Positions 1-6,981 of a stretch of 8,988 bases of DNA are shown piece by piece. The stretch's first letter is position 1. Every line of letters begins with the position of its first letter. This stretch comes from Candidatus Enterococcus ferrettii (GTDB taxonomy: Bacteria > Bacillota > Bacilli > Lactobacillales > Enterococcaceae), in the NCBI RefSeq assembly GCF_017377655.1, contig NZ_JAFREL010000043.1, positions 1 to 8,988 of the forward strand, given 5' to 3'. The notes under the pieces are model-generated. The model was not told where the DNA came from. It worked only from the letters and a program-made list of their open reading frames with translations, and did not search any database. Both the position numbers and the translations under genes were made by a program.

Positions 1-9
1 TGTTTCATT

Positions 10-40
10 AAAAAAGCCAAACGGAATTCCCCCGTTTGGC
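10..40 (-). terminator. Rho-independent terminator of the leftward hypothetical gene
   Basis: A perfect 9-bp stem (GCCAAACGG at 16-24 with CCGTTTGGC at 32-40) has a 7-base loop. On the minus strand it is followed by six T residues (complement of 10-15). It lies 10 bases beyond the stop codon of the 51-503 gene. There is no T tract on the plus-strand side, so it acts leftward. Confidence 0.9.
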
Positions 41-50
41 TGCGAGTATT

Positions 51-503
51 TTAGAAACGATCGCCGTATACGTCGTCGACAGTTTTTTCAGGGTCGATTA
101 CGATGTATAGACTTTTTGTTTTTTCTGATTCTTTGGTTGATTGATAGATATTGTCTAAGCCTTCGTTATCTTTGTCCTTGTAAGGGAAGTATACTGAATC
201 TGGGTGACCACTGCGATAAATAATTTCCATACGTTCGATGTCTTCAAATTTTTTCGCACGATCAAACATTCCCATTTCCAAACCACCTAAGTTGATATCA
301 GCTGTTTGAACATGGTCGCCTTCTTGATAGATTTCAATTTTGAAGCCGGCACATGGATGAATTTCAACAAACTCGCTGCCATTAATGCGGCCAAAACTTG
401 TCGTAATTTGTTTAATCCACAAATCACCAATATATCGACGTTCGATCGTCCAAGTTTCTCCATTGCGGAAGTAAAATTTTAATGCAGTCATTTCTCTAGC
501 CAT
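51..503 (-). CDS. Hypothetical protein of 150 residues
   Basis: I do not recognise a named family. The protein is soluble in character, with no signal peptide or membrane segment. The N-terminal half is rich in aromatic residues and predicted beta strands (FYFRNGETWTIERRYIG, then a run ending in EIHPCAG and FKIEIYQEG). The C-terminal half is charged and ends in VYGDRF. The start was chosen at 503 because AGGAG (511-515) lies 7 bases upstream of that ATG; the in-frame ATG at 509 would leave only 1 base. It has its own extended -10 promoter in the 59-base gap after the thioesterase gene and its own terminator, so it is probably a monocistronic unit, possibly with read-through from the cca operon. 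That this is a real gene is well supported; its function is unknown. Confidence 0.85.
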   Translation of the reverse strand: MAREMTALKFYFRNGETWTIERRYIGDLWIKQITTSFGRINGSEFVEIHPCAGFKIEIYQEGDHVQTADINLGGLEMGMFDRAKKFEDIERMEIIYRSGHPDSVYFPYKDKDNEGLDNIYQSTKESEKTKSLYIVIDPEKTVDDVYGDRF

Positions 504-548
504 AGTCATTCTCCTAACAATAATTAGTGTAATTTAATCATATCACAC

Positions 549-557
549 ATTATAGCA
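549..557 (-). promoter_or_regulatory. Extended -10 promoter element for the 51-503 gene
   Basis: The minus strand reads TGCTATAAT, a consensus TGnTATAAT extended -10. About 17 bases upstream is only a weak -35 (ATCACA), which is tolerable for an extended -10. The expected transcript would start near 542, leaving a leader of about 40 bases before the ATG at 503. Confidence 0.55.
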
Positions 558-562
558 AACGG

Positions 563-940
563 TCACATATTGTGATTTTCCTTCATTTTTCTCATGAATT
601 GCTCATTATCGACAATTACCCTCGTATGAAGGGCTTGGCCGATCATTTTCGCGTTCTCATAGGCTTCAATTTGGAACGTCACTTTTTTGTTGGTGTGCTC
701 AGTAATGACCGCCTGGACGTTAATGGCAGATCCAACTGGTGATGGGCCTAAATGCTTCAGCTCAACGGAGGAACCTACACTTGTTTCTTGATCAGACAAT
801 TGCGTACTTAGCAGTTCCTTGGCACAGTTTTCCATCATAGCTAGTAAAGCTGGGGTTGAAAGGACTGGCAAGTCGCCTGATCCGACCTTTTCAGCTGTGA
901 TATTTTCTGTTACATCGTAAGAAAGCATGTGTTTATCCAT
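563..940 (-). CDS. FlK-like hot-dog fold acyl-CoA thioesterase
   Basis: This 125-residue single-domain protein resembles the fluoroacetyl-CoA thioesterase (FlK) branch of hot-dog enzymes, which hydrolyse acyl-CoA thioesters in the cytoplasm. Thr29, Glu37 and His63 (in STPALLAMMENCA and VELKHLGPSPVG) are spaced 8 and 26 residues apart. That is the same spacing as the FlK catalytic residues Thr42, Glu50 and His76. The segment VTFQIEAYENAKMIGQALHT fits the last hot-dog strands. The start is the ATG at 940, preceded by GGAGGAGG at 6 bases; it overlaps the end of cca by 8 bases (ATGGATAA), so translation is probably coupled. The substrate cannot be read from sequence; fluoroacetyl-CoA specificity should not be assumed. 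Many Firmicutes carry uncharacterised members. Confidence 0.8.
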   Translation of the reverse strand: MDKHMLSYDVTENITAEKVGSGDLPVLSTPALLAMMENCAKELLSTQLSDQETSVGSSVELKHLGPSPVGSAINVQAVITEHTNKKVTFQIEAYENAKMIGQALHTRVIVDNEQFMRKMKENHNM

Positions 941-2153
941 GGGTTTCCTCCTCCATAAAGGCTTGAGCAAAATTCAGTAAAGCTGTTTGGTCATTCACTA
1001 GATTTTTTTCAATGACTTCACGTTCCATAGCACGTAAAACCTTGTTAATCCAGGGGCCTTTAGGATAATCGAATTGTTGAATCAGCTCATCACCTTTAAG
1101 AGCTAACTCTTGCAGATTATGAATAGCTAAATTTTGGTACATTAAGCGAACTTTTGCTTGATTAGGTTCCTTGCCAAAGTAAAGCAGCAAATACTCAACC
1201 GATACGGCAAGTTCACGACCCAACTGATACAAGCTCCAGTTATCCCATTCTTGGTTAAGACGGAAAGATAAGGCTGGAACCATTAGACTGACATCCTTGA
1301 TTAATTGATTGGAACATTTCCATTCCTTCATAAAAACTTTGATTTGGTCTTGCTTCAGGCCCAGCATTGCAATCAAAAGTGTCCAAGCTTGTTTTTCTGT
1401 AGGGATAGCAGGACCGATTAAATCTGCAAACCGCAGAAGCGCTTCGCCATAATTGCTTAAACCAGGACAGTAAACATAGCATTCGGATTCAACAAAAGCT
1501 TTTACTCCTGCTTGACGGGAAGAGCCCATCAGTAATTTTACAAATTCGACATTTATTCGTTCAATAGAAATCTTAGCCAGCAATGAATGATATTCACGAA
1601 TTGCTTCAAAGGTTTCAGAATCCAAGCTAAAACCTAATTGACTAATAAAACGCAAACCTCGCATCATCCGCAAGGCATCCTCGTGGAAGCGTTCATAGGG
1701 GTTGCCAACAGCCCGGAGTTTTCTAGACCGCAAATCGCTTAAGCCATCAAATAAATCAATCACTTCGCCGTCAATTCCTACAGCCAAAGCATTAATAGTA
1801 AAATCTCTTCGTTTCAAATCTTCTTTCAAAGAGCGGACGAATTCCACATGATCTGGTCGACGAAAATCTTGATAAGTAGACTCCGTTCGAAAAGTCGTCA
1901 CTTCATAGGTAGCATCTTTTGTGACCACCATCACTGTTCCATGCTGGATTCCTACATCGATTGTTCGCCGAAAAAGCTGCTTAATCTCAGCTGGAAACGC
2001 ACTAGTGGCAATGTCCACGTCATGAATGGGTTTATTTAGTAAAATATCCCGAACGCTGCCCCCGACATAATAAGCTTCAAATCCTGATTCTTGAAGCTCT
2101 CGTAAAATCGGCATCGCGCCCTGAAATTCAATTGGTAATGTATCTAATCTCAT
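933..2153 (-). CDS. cca: CCA tRNA nucleotidyltransferase
   Basis: This 406-residue protein is a class II CCA-adding enzyme. It adds or repairs the 3'-terminal CCA of tRNAs using CTP and ATP, without a nucleic acid template. The nucleotidyltransferase head shows GGSVRD (31-36) and HDVDIAT (44-50, catalytic Asp45 and Asp47). RRDFTINAL (115-123) follows, then the nucleotide-selecting EDALRMMRG (158-166, motif D, EDxxR). The remainder is the helical neck, body and tail. The length matches Bacillus homologs of about 400 residues. The start ATG overlaps the mazG-like stop as ATGA (2150-2153), with AAGGGG just upstream inside that gene. It is the middle gene of a three-gene leftward operon. All catalytic motifs look intact. 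Confidence 0.97.
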   Translation of the reverse strand: MRLDTLPIEFQGAMPILRELQESGFEAYYVGGSVRDILLNKPIHDVDIATSAFPAEIKQLFRRTIDVGIQHGTVMVVTKDATYEVTTFRTESTYQDFRRPDHVEFVRSLKEDLKRRDFTINALAVGIDGEVIDLFDGLSDLRSRKLRAVGNPYERFHEDALRMMRGLRFISQLGFSLDSETFEAIREYHSLLAKISIERINVEFVKLLMGSSRQAGVKAFVESECYVYCPGLSNYGEALLRFADLIGPAIPTEKQAWTLLIAMLGLKQDQIKVFMKEWKCSNQLIKDVSLMVPALSFRLNQEWDNWSLYQLGRELAVSVEYLLLYFGKEPNQAKVRLMYQNLAIHNLQELALKGDELIQQFDYPKGPWINKVLRAMEREVIEKNLVNDQTALLNFAQAFMEEETHG

Positions 2154-2494
2154 TCGTTTGCCCCTTTGCCATCTTTACGTTCGAACCGAAAGCGATCCCG
2201 CTGATTGAATTTTTCCATATTTTGGTCAAAGATTTTGGTTAGATTAATGTCCATTGAATTAGCCATAATCAACGTAACGAACAAAACATCACCTAACTCT
2301 TCGGCAACAGTTTTAGGTTCTTCCTCAATTTTTTTTGGCTTCTCGCCATAATAATGGTTCACTTCTCGCGCCAATTCACCGACTTCTTCAGTTAAACGAG
2401 CCATTTGAGCCAAAGGAGAAAAATAACCTGTTTTAAATTGTTGGATGTATGTGTCTACTTCTTTTTGCATCGCTGCTAATGTTTTTTCTTCCAT
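2150..2494 (-). CDS. MazG-like nucleotide pyrophosphohydrolase (YpjD type)
   Basis: This 114-residue, all-alpha MazG-family protein should hydrolyse (d)NTPs to monophosphate and pyrophosphate, a house-cleaning role. The Mg-binding motifs are visible as EEVGE (Glu36, Glu37, Glu40) and EELGD (Glu65, Glu66, Asp69), the EExxE and ExxD pattern of the family. The single-domain length matches Bacillus YpjD, whose gene also lies near cca and ypjC. The start is the ATG at 2494, 6 bases after GGAGGT; an adjacent in-frame TTG at 2497 sits too close to that site. It is the first gene of the operon with cca and the thioesterase. Nucleotide preference cannot be deduced. Confidence 0.92.
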   Translation of the reverse strand: MEEKTLAAMQKEVDTYIQQFKTGYFSPLAQMARLTEEVGELAREVNHYYGEKPKKIEEEPKTVAEELGDVLFVTLIMANSMDINLTKIFDQNMEKFNQRDRFRFERKDGKGANE

Positions 2495-2506
2495 CAAACC
2501 ACCTCC

Positions 2507-2596
2507 ATTCTATCTTAACAAAAATGGGCTTTGTTTCCTATCAAGTTGTTGTAAGTATTTGTCTTTCATGATATGTTGAATGAGGAAAATTGCTAG
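2507..2596. promoter_or_regulatory. Divergent intergenic promoter region
   Basis: This AT-rich gap lies between the leftward mazG-cca operon and the rightward YitT gene, so it must hold both promoters. Rightward, a weak pair TTGTAA and TATGTT is separated by 17 bases. Leftward, TTGATA and -10-like AT stretches exist, but no pair has good spacing. I see no clear operator or riboswitch. The region is inferred from layout; exact elements are uncertain. Confidence 0.4.
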
Positions 2597-2607
2597 AGGA
2601 GGGGCTT

Positions 2608-3495
2608 ATGAAAACAACAACTGTAACACGTGCAAAGGAAGTTTTTTTCATCGTTTTCGGGACAGCTATTTATGCTTTTGGTTTGGTCTATTTAAACATT
2701 GCCAATCATTTAGCTGAAGGCGGCGTTACCGGGATCACCTTGATTATTCGCGCACTTTTTGGCATCGATCCTGCCTACACTACACTGATTATTAATATTC
2801 CTCTAATTTTGATAGGTGGGCGAATTTTAGGAAAACGGTCATTTTACTATACAATTTTAGGAACGGTCAGCTTATCTGTTTTCTTGTGGATTTGGCAGAG
2901 AATCCCTTTCGCCATTAACCTTGATCACGATTTGTTTATTGTTTCGCTGCTCGCGGGGTTATTTGCTGGATTTGGAAGTGGACTTGTTTATCGTTATGGT
3001 GGCACAACCGGCGGCGCTGATGTTATCGCTCGAATATTAGAACAGAAAAATGGCTTCACAATGGGAAAGTCATTGCTTATTTTTGATGCCATCGTTTTGC
3101 TAATGTCCTTAAGTTATCTTGATTTGAAACGAATGATGTATACCTTGATCGTGTCCTTTGTGTTTAGCCGTGTAGTGGATGTTCTGTCTTCCGGAGGATA
3201 CGCAGCCAAGGGGGTAATGATCATTTCTGATCAAAGCGAAGCGATTGCCGCTTTGTTAATGGAGCATTTGGAGCGTGGTGTTACTTACCTGCATGGAGAA
3301 GGCGGCTTTTCTTCTGAAATGAAAAAGATCGTCTATATTATTGTTTCTCAGCAAGAAATGAATGAAGTGAAAAAAATTATTCATTCTGTGGATGAACATG
3401 CATTTATTTCAATTATCAATGTTCATGATGTAGCTGGCGAAGGTTTTACTTATTTGAAACCGCAACGTCGGAGATTTTTCCTAAAAAAACCTTAA
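2608..3495 (+). CDS. YitT family membrane protein with C-terminal DUF2179 domain
   Basis: This 295-residue integral membrane protein belongs to the YitT/UPF0750 family (Bacillus YpjC, YitT and relatives), whose transported substrate or role is unknown. Hydrophobic helices fill roughly residues 11-190. The family motifs EGGVTG (37-42) and GGTTGGADVIA (131-141) lie at membrane boundaries. From about residue 200 a cytoplasmic DUF2179 domain follows (KGVMIISDQ, YLHGEGGFS, VHDVAGEGF), and the tail is basic (PQRRRFFLKKP). The start is the ATG at 2608, with AGGAGG at 2597-2602; an upstream in-frame TTG at 2590 precedes the ribosome binding site and was rejected. In Bacillus subtilis ypjC and ypjD are neighbours; here the pair is kept but divergent. 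It is monocistronic and ends at a strong terminator. Confidence 0.92.
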   Translation: MKTTTVTRAKEVFFIVFGTAIYAFGLVYLNIANHLAEGGVTGITLIIRALFGIDPAYTTLIINIPLILIGGRILGKRSFYYTILGTVSLSVFLWIWQRIPFAINLDHDLFIVSLLAGLFAGFGSGLVYRYGGTTGGADVIARILEQKNGFTMGKSLLIFDAIVLLMSLSYLDLKRMMYTLIVSFVFSRVVDVLSSGGYAAKGVMIISDQSEAIAALLMEHLERGVTYLHGEGGFSSEMKKIVYIIVSQQEMNEVKKIIHSVDEHAFISIINVHDVAGEGFTYLKPQRRRFFLKKP

Positions 3496-3543
3496 AAAGA
3501 ATGGCAGAGGCTTATTAATCAGATAGCCTCTGCCATTCTTTTT
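3496..3543. terminator. Bidirectional intrinsic terminator between convergent genes
   Basis: A perfect 17-bp inverted repeat (3496-3512 with 3525-3541) has a 12-base loop. It is followed by TTTTT on the plus strand; on the minus strand the stem ends in T residues and leads into a T-rich stretch. It serves the rightward YitT gene and the leftward reoY gene. The reoY stop codon (3542-3544) abuts the stem. Confidence 0.92.
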
Positions 3544-4102
3544 ATTTAGTTACTTCATCTTCGCAAATTGACATCTTTAAACGATTAATCTCATTAGATA
3601 ATTCCAAAAAGGCCTCTTTTTCGCCCTTCTCTAATGCTTGATTGATTTGATTGGTTAATAATCGCAACTTCGCTTCTTTTTCTTCCCGAGCAATGTGCTC
3701 TTCAACTTCGCGAATGATTTCTTCGCTGACAGAATCGTTCCAGGAAGCTTCTGGATTATCTTCGAGCACTGATAAGTATTGGGCGTTTTGCCATGAATCA
3801 GGAAAAACACATTCCAAATATAAAGGCTGAGTCCAATGCAAACGAATCTCGTGAAAAATTTGATCGCTATTCGAAAAAGTTTGACCATGAACATGTAAAC
3901 TCATGGGTTCATCTTCTTGTGTAATATCCCGGATGGTTAATCCACGTTTTGTGTAGTTGGCATTTTCGACAATATGAACATTTTTCAAAATAGTTTCATG
4001 ATTAATTAAATAGTTCAAAATCCAGATAACTTCCCGTCTACGAAAGGAAATATTGTTGATTAACCAAACGAGGAACTCTCTTTTTTCAGTTACATCAATC
4101 AT
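3542..4102 (-). CDS. reoY: ReoY/YpiB family protein (UPF0302 plus IDEAL domain)
   Basis: This 186-residue soluble protein matches the UPF0302 family. Residues 1-110 form the conserved N-terminal domain (FLVWLINNISFRRREVIWIL and the segment around LECVFPDSW). Residues about 146-178 form a C-terminal IDEAL helix (INQALEKGEKEAFLELSNEI). In Listeria the homolog ReoY, with ReoM, is needed for ClpCP-dependent degradation of MurA, the first committed enzyme of peptidoglycan synthesis; the Bacillus homolog is YpiB. It follows the TPR gene by 11 bases, with its ribosome binding site (AAGGGGTGA) overlapping that gene's stop codon. The pair repeats the Bacillus ypiA-ypiB order. Family assignment is firm; the MurA role is transferred from Listeria. 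Confidence 0.9.
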   Translation of the reverse strand: MIDVTEKREFLVWLINNISFRRREVIWILNYLINHETILKNVHIVENANYTKRGLTIRDITQEDEPMSLHVHGQTFSNSDQIFHEIRLHWTQPLYLECVFPDSWQNAQYLSVLEDNPEASWNDSVSEEIIREVEEHIAREEKEAKLRLLTNQINQALEKGEKEAFLELSNEINRLKMSICEDEVTK

Positions 4103-4113
4103 CTAATCACCCC

Positions 4114-5367
4114 TTATAGTAAATCCTCCAAAAGCGACACAACTTCTAAATCTCCCGGTTCCATTTCTAAGTACACCGTTAACAATTGTTTAGCTTGCTC
4201 TACTAAACCTTCTTCCCGTAAAAAGATCCCATATTCCTTTAAAAATTCTGGTTCATGAGAAAGCTGTTCGTAAGCTTGCTGATAATGCTGTTTAGCTTGG
4301 GCAAACTCTTCAATTTCGTTATAGGCTTGAGCTAAGTTCCACTCCCCGTAAGGATTGTCTTGCTCGTCCATTCGTTCAATCATTTCAATTGCCTTTTCCG
4401 GCTGATACTCATTTAAGTATAGATTACTTAGTGTCAATAAAGTTTCGTCAGTTTTTTCACCTAAATTTAACGCCTGTTGCAGCATTTCTTCAGCTTTTTG
4501 ACTATCCTTAAGACGATAAGCGATCTCTGAAGATAAATGCAGCAGCTCGACTTGAAAAGGATTTTCTTTAATCCCTTGTTCCACTATTTCAAAAGCTTCC
4601 TCCAACAATTCCTCTTCCTTCATAGAGTCAGCCAGATAATAATAAGCACTTTGATAAGTTGGTTCTAAATCAATTACTTCCTGCAAATAAATCATTGCTC
4701 GTTGGTAATCATGCAATTGATAATAAGTAAAACCGATTTGAAATAAGCGATCAGCAGTGCGATCCTCTTCCAGTGCTTGTTCTAAAAATGGCAATGCATC
4801 TTCAAAGGCACCTAACAGGCTATAAGCTGTTCCCAAGCGTTCGTTGATGGATACGCGAGCAACCTCATTGAGTCCTTGATTTTGCAGTTGACTATATTCA
4901 TCTACCGCCTCACCTAGCTGATTATTTGAGAAATGCAGCTCTGCCAGGGCAAAAATAATTAATGGTTCTTCTGGTGCCGCATTTCGTGCCTGAAGCAGTT
5001 TCGCTTCACTAACCTCTGGAATCCCCAGAACTTGATACAAATCAGCAGTAATTAATAAACTTTCTACATAGTTGTCACTCTTCGGCTGAACCTTTTCCAA
5101 ATATTCAAAGGCTTGGTCAATTTCATCGTCCTCGATTGCCATTTCTGCTAAGTATAAATAAAAGCTGTCTTCCTCTGGAAATTCAGTAATCAGTTTTTGA
5201 TAAATTCTTTTGGCTTCTTCTAAAAAGCCTAGTGCTTGAAGTTCTATTGCTAAACTGGCTAATATTTCTGGTTCATCGTGTTTTAAAGCTTGTTCAAGCA
5301 GACTATCTGCTTCGGCTAAATTTTCAGCTTCTAGAGCTGTTAACATTTTTTCACTATAACTTGCCAT
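4114..5367 (-). CDS. TPR-repeat protein, YpiA-like
   Basis: This 417-residue soluble protein consists almost wholly of tetratricopeptide repeats, a helical scaffold for protein-protein contacts. Clear units include about 173-202 (LGTAYSLLGAFEDALPFLEQ), 206-236 (IGFTYYQLHDYQRAMIYLQE), 240-270 and 374-405 (YGIFLREEGLVEQAKQLLTV), with degenerate ones between. It is very acidic and has no signal peptide. Length and position directly before reoY/ypiB match Bacillus YpiA. The start ATG follows the upstream gene's stop with no gap (TAAATG), and AGAGGG lies 6 bases upstream inside that gene, implying coupled translation. Its partner is unknown; a link to ReoY and MurA turnover is inferred from adjacency only. 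Confidence 0.9.
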   Translation of the reverse strand: MASYSEKMLTALEAENLAEADSLLEQALKHDEPEILASLAIELQALGFLEEAKRIYQKLITEFPEEDSFYLYLAEMAIEDDEIDQAFEYLEKVQPKSDNYVESLLITADLYQVLGIPEVSEAKLLQARNAAPEEPLIIFALAELHFSNNQLGEAVDEYSQLQNQGLNEVARVSINERLGTAYSLLGAFEDALPFLEQALEEDRTADRLFQIGFTYYQLHDYQRAMIYLQEVIDLEPTYQSAYYYLADSMKEEELLEEAFEIVEQGIKENPFQVELLHLSSEIAYRLKDSQKAEEMLQQALNLGEKTDETLLTLSNLYLNEYQPEKAIEMIERMDEQDNPYGEWNLAQAYNEIEEFAQAKQHYQQAYEQLSHEPEFLKEYGIFLREEGLVEQAKQLLTVYLEMEPGDLEVVSLLEDLL

Positions 5368-6429
5368 TTAATTCCCTCTAATTTCTTCTATTAATTTTTG
5401 ATAATGATCAAAGGTATCCACCAGTTCCTGTTGAGTTGGAACCTGATATGTCCCTGCTTTTCCGACAGCTTCCAGTTCGATCAGCAGGTGTTCTTTTGCT
5501 AATAAAATTACTTGCTCGCCGTACTCTCCCAACGATATTGGATCAGGAAGATCGACCGGATAGCCTAATTGCCCCAACCATATCACAAAATTTTTAAAAT
5601 TGAAATGTAAACCTCTTGTACAGACATTCCAACAAAGTTCCATTAACAAGCCAAACATATTCTTCATGCTGTTGGATAGCAAATGTCCATTCTCGACTCG
5701 AAAAAAAGCCAACTCAAAAGCTTTACCAAATTGTTTGATCGCTTTACCATCCTTTTGATAATAGCTCAAAATCGATTCTATAAAGGCGGAAAAGGAACGC
5801 TGCATTAACAGCTGCCGATTAGGATACGTGCTGTACAACCTTTGTAAAAAAGTATGATCACTAACAATTCCACAACGAATCAAGCTGAGCAAATCCACCA
5901 TTTTACCATCAGACTGTTGATCCGCCATCGTGTGATCAAAAAGAACATTGTTTGGCGCTTCAGTGATCTCCATGACTGGTTGAATAGTTTCCGCCAAAAC
6001 AATTTCATGCTGAAAGGTTAAACTTTGAGCAAAAGCTCGAATGGATACTGGTAAGAGCCACAGGTCTGCTTCAAAATTAGAAACATGATGCAAAAAAGCT
6101 GTCAGATCCATCACACCTTCGTTGCCTATCCCAATAAATAAGAAATTCTCTTGTTGCGTAAAACGTTTGAGAAAAAAGATAAACTCTTCAAAATGATTCA
6201 TATCATTGCAATAACGTTGGTTTGTGGTGATAAACCAGTCATGTCGGCTGGAAGCTGGGATAAATTGCGCCAGCTTATCTGCGTATAAATCATAATAACG
6301 TTGATTCCCGCAAATTACTATTTGATAATTGCTTAAATTCTTTTCCCTCATCATTGAGGCAACGGTTTCTCCGTAAGTTACTTGGGTTCTCAATGATTCT
6401 TGCTGATAGCAATAGTCCATATGCTTCAT
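5368..6429 (-). CDS. Degenerate dehydroquinate-synthase-like (AroB-like) protein, probably not an active AroB
   Basis: This 353-residue protein aligns by eye with 3-dehydroquinate synthase along its whole length. GNEGVMDLTAF (102-112) sits where AroB has GGGVIGDLAGF. PVSIRAFAQS (127-136) matches PTTLLAQVDS, LIRCGIVSD (183-191) matches VIKYGLISD, FGKAFEL (234-240) matches FGHTFGH, and GYPVDLP (289-295) matches G-LPVDLP. The key residues are lost: the three zinc ligands (one Glu, two His) fall at Ser182, Lys236 and about Ser252. The glycine-rich NAD loop is altered, and the VDSSVGGKTG substrate loop is absent. The reading frame is intact, so it looks repurposed rather than decayed. The start is the ATG at 6429 behind AAAAGG; two in-frame GTG codons at 6432 and 6435 overlap that site. 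It heads the operon with the YpiA-like gene and reoY. I rely on manual alignment. Confidence 0.7.
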   Translation of the reverse strand: MKHMDYCYQQESLRTQVTYGETVASMMREKNLSNYQIVICGNQRYYDLYADKLAQFIPASSRHDWFITTNQRYCNDMNHFEEFIFFLKRFTQQENFLFIGIGNEGVMDLTAFLHHVSNFEADLWLLPVSIRAFAQSLTFQHEIVLAETIQPVMEITEAPNNVLFDHTMADQQSDGKMVDLLSLIRCGIVSDHTFLQRLYSTYPNRQLLMQRSFSAFIESILSYYQKDGKAIKQFGKAFELAFFRVENGHLLSNSMKNMFGLLMELCWNVCTRGLHFNFKNFVIWLGQLGYPVDLPDPISLGEYGEQVILLAKEHLLIELEAVGKAGTYQVPTQQELVDTFDHYQKLIEEIRGN

Positions 6430-6454
6430 CACCACCTTTTCATTTCATACTATT

Positions 6455-6460
6455 ATTATA
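6455..6460 (-). promoter_or_regulatory. Putative -10 element of the AroB-like/ypiA/reoY operon
   Basis: The minus strand has a consensus TATAAT at 6460-6455, about 25 bases upstream of the start codon, inside a very AT-rich tract. No good -35 is seen at 16-18 bases, and an overlapping TATATT is an alternative. Confidence 0.4.
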
Positions 6461-6556
6461 ATATAAACACTTCCAGAAAGTAGCATTAAGAATACTTTTT
6501 TATCTCTCTTGGCAAATAATCAGCATATTCTACTAAACTTTTTATTCAGAATGACT

Positions 6557-6597
6557 TATTCATTCGAAAAACGAGAATATTCTCTTTTCAATGAATA
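6557..6597. repeat. 41-base imperfect palindrome in the AT-rich intergenic region
   Basis: The centre is a perfect 12-base palindrome GAGAATATTCTC (6573-6584). The arms continue outward as GAAAA/TTTTC and TTCATT/AATGAA, with bulges of 2 and 1 bases on the left arm, and close with TA/TA. It lies between two divergent genes (AroB-like and the small membrane protein), more than 120 bases from either start. There is no T tract and no gene pointing at it, so it is not a terminator. An operator for a dimeric regulator or a DNA cruciform are possible; no known site is recognised. Confidence 0.6.
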
Positions 6598-6601
6598 TAG
6601 T

Positions 6602-6620
6602 GAATAATTCTCGAATAATT
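6602..6620. repeat. Direct repeat GAATAATT, 11-base period
   Basis: GAATAATT occurs at 6602-6609 and again at 6613-6620, separated by CTC. The 11-base period places both copies on the same helix face. It lies a few bases from the 41-base palindrome. TTATTCA also recurs at 6542-6548 and 6556-6562. These may be chance in AT-rich DNA or protein-binding half-sites. Confidence 0.4.
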
Positions 6621-6680
6621 TTATTTAATGAGATTATCTGCAATTTATTTTTAAGTTCTCATAGTTGGTTTTAAATAATT

Positions 6681-6689
6681 TGGTATACT
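6681..6689 (+). promoter_or_regulatory. Extended -10 promoter for the small membrane protein gene
   Basis: TGGTATACT (TGn plus TATACT, five of six consensus bases) gives a transcript start near 6696. That rules out the in-frame ATG at 6694 as start codon, because it would lie at or before the 5' end. No strong -35 is present. Confidence 0.5.
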
Positions 6690-6723
6690 TTTGATGTTAC
6701 ATACTGAAAGGAATTTGTTAAGC

Positions 6724-6981
6724 ATGATATGGTTGAGCAGAATACTCTTTTGGGTCCCCTTCATTTTCTTTTGTGTAGTCATTTTATCTTTTTCAGCCAA
6801 AATGACTAAAAAAAAGGCCATTATTACCTTACTTTGTATGCCCGTTCTCTTTTTTACCATCAGGATATTTAATTATCATCACTGGGAGCCCGATGAATGG
6901 CTAGTTTACTATTTAATCGGCTTTGTAGTCTCCACCGTGGTACTTTGTCTTGTTTGGTATTATCTCCAAAGAAAAGAATAG
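6724..6981 (+). CDS. Small hydrophobic membrane protein, 85 residues, unknown function
   Basis: The ORF encodes three predicted transmembrane helices: about residues 3-22 (WLSRILFWVPFIFFCVVILS), 29-47 (AIITLLCMPVLFFTIRI) and 57-80 (WLVYYLIGFVVSTVVLCLVW). A basic loop (KMTKKK) follows the first helix and a basic tail (QRKE) ends the protein. There is no recognisable family. The start at 6724 was chosen because AAAGGA (6707-6712) precedes it by 11 bases, somewhat long; a TTG at 6715 is too close and an ATG at 6694 coincides with the predicted transcript start. It is flanked by a promoter upstream and a bidirectional terminator about 75 bases downstream, which supports a real gene. Base composition matches its neighbours. 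The function is unknown. Confidence 0.65.
   Translation: MIWLSRILFWVPFIFFCVVILSFSAKMTKKKAIITLLCMPVLFFTIRIFNYHHWEPDEWLVYYLIGFVVSTVVLCLVWYYLQRKE

Noticed and set aside
563..575. TCACA-TAT-TGTGA inverted repeat at the thioesterase stop
   Set aside because: It is too short and lacks a T tract for a terminator; its arm order is the reverse of a CRP site, so no operator is claimed.
1848..2039. Plus-strand open frame inside cca
   Set aside because: It lies wholly antisense to a conserved gene with all motifs intact and has no ribosome binding site.
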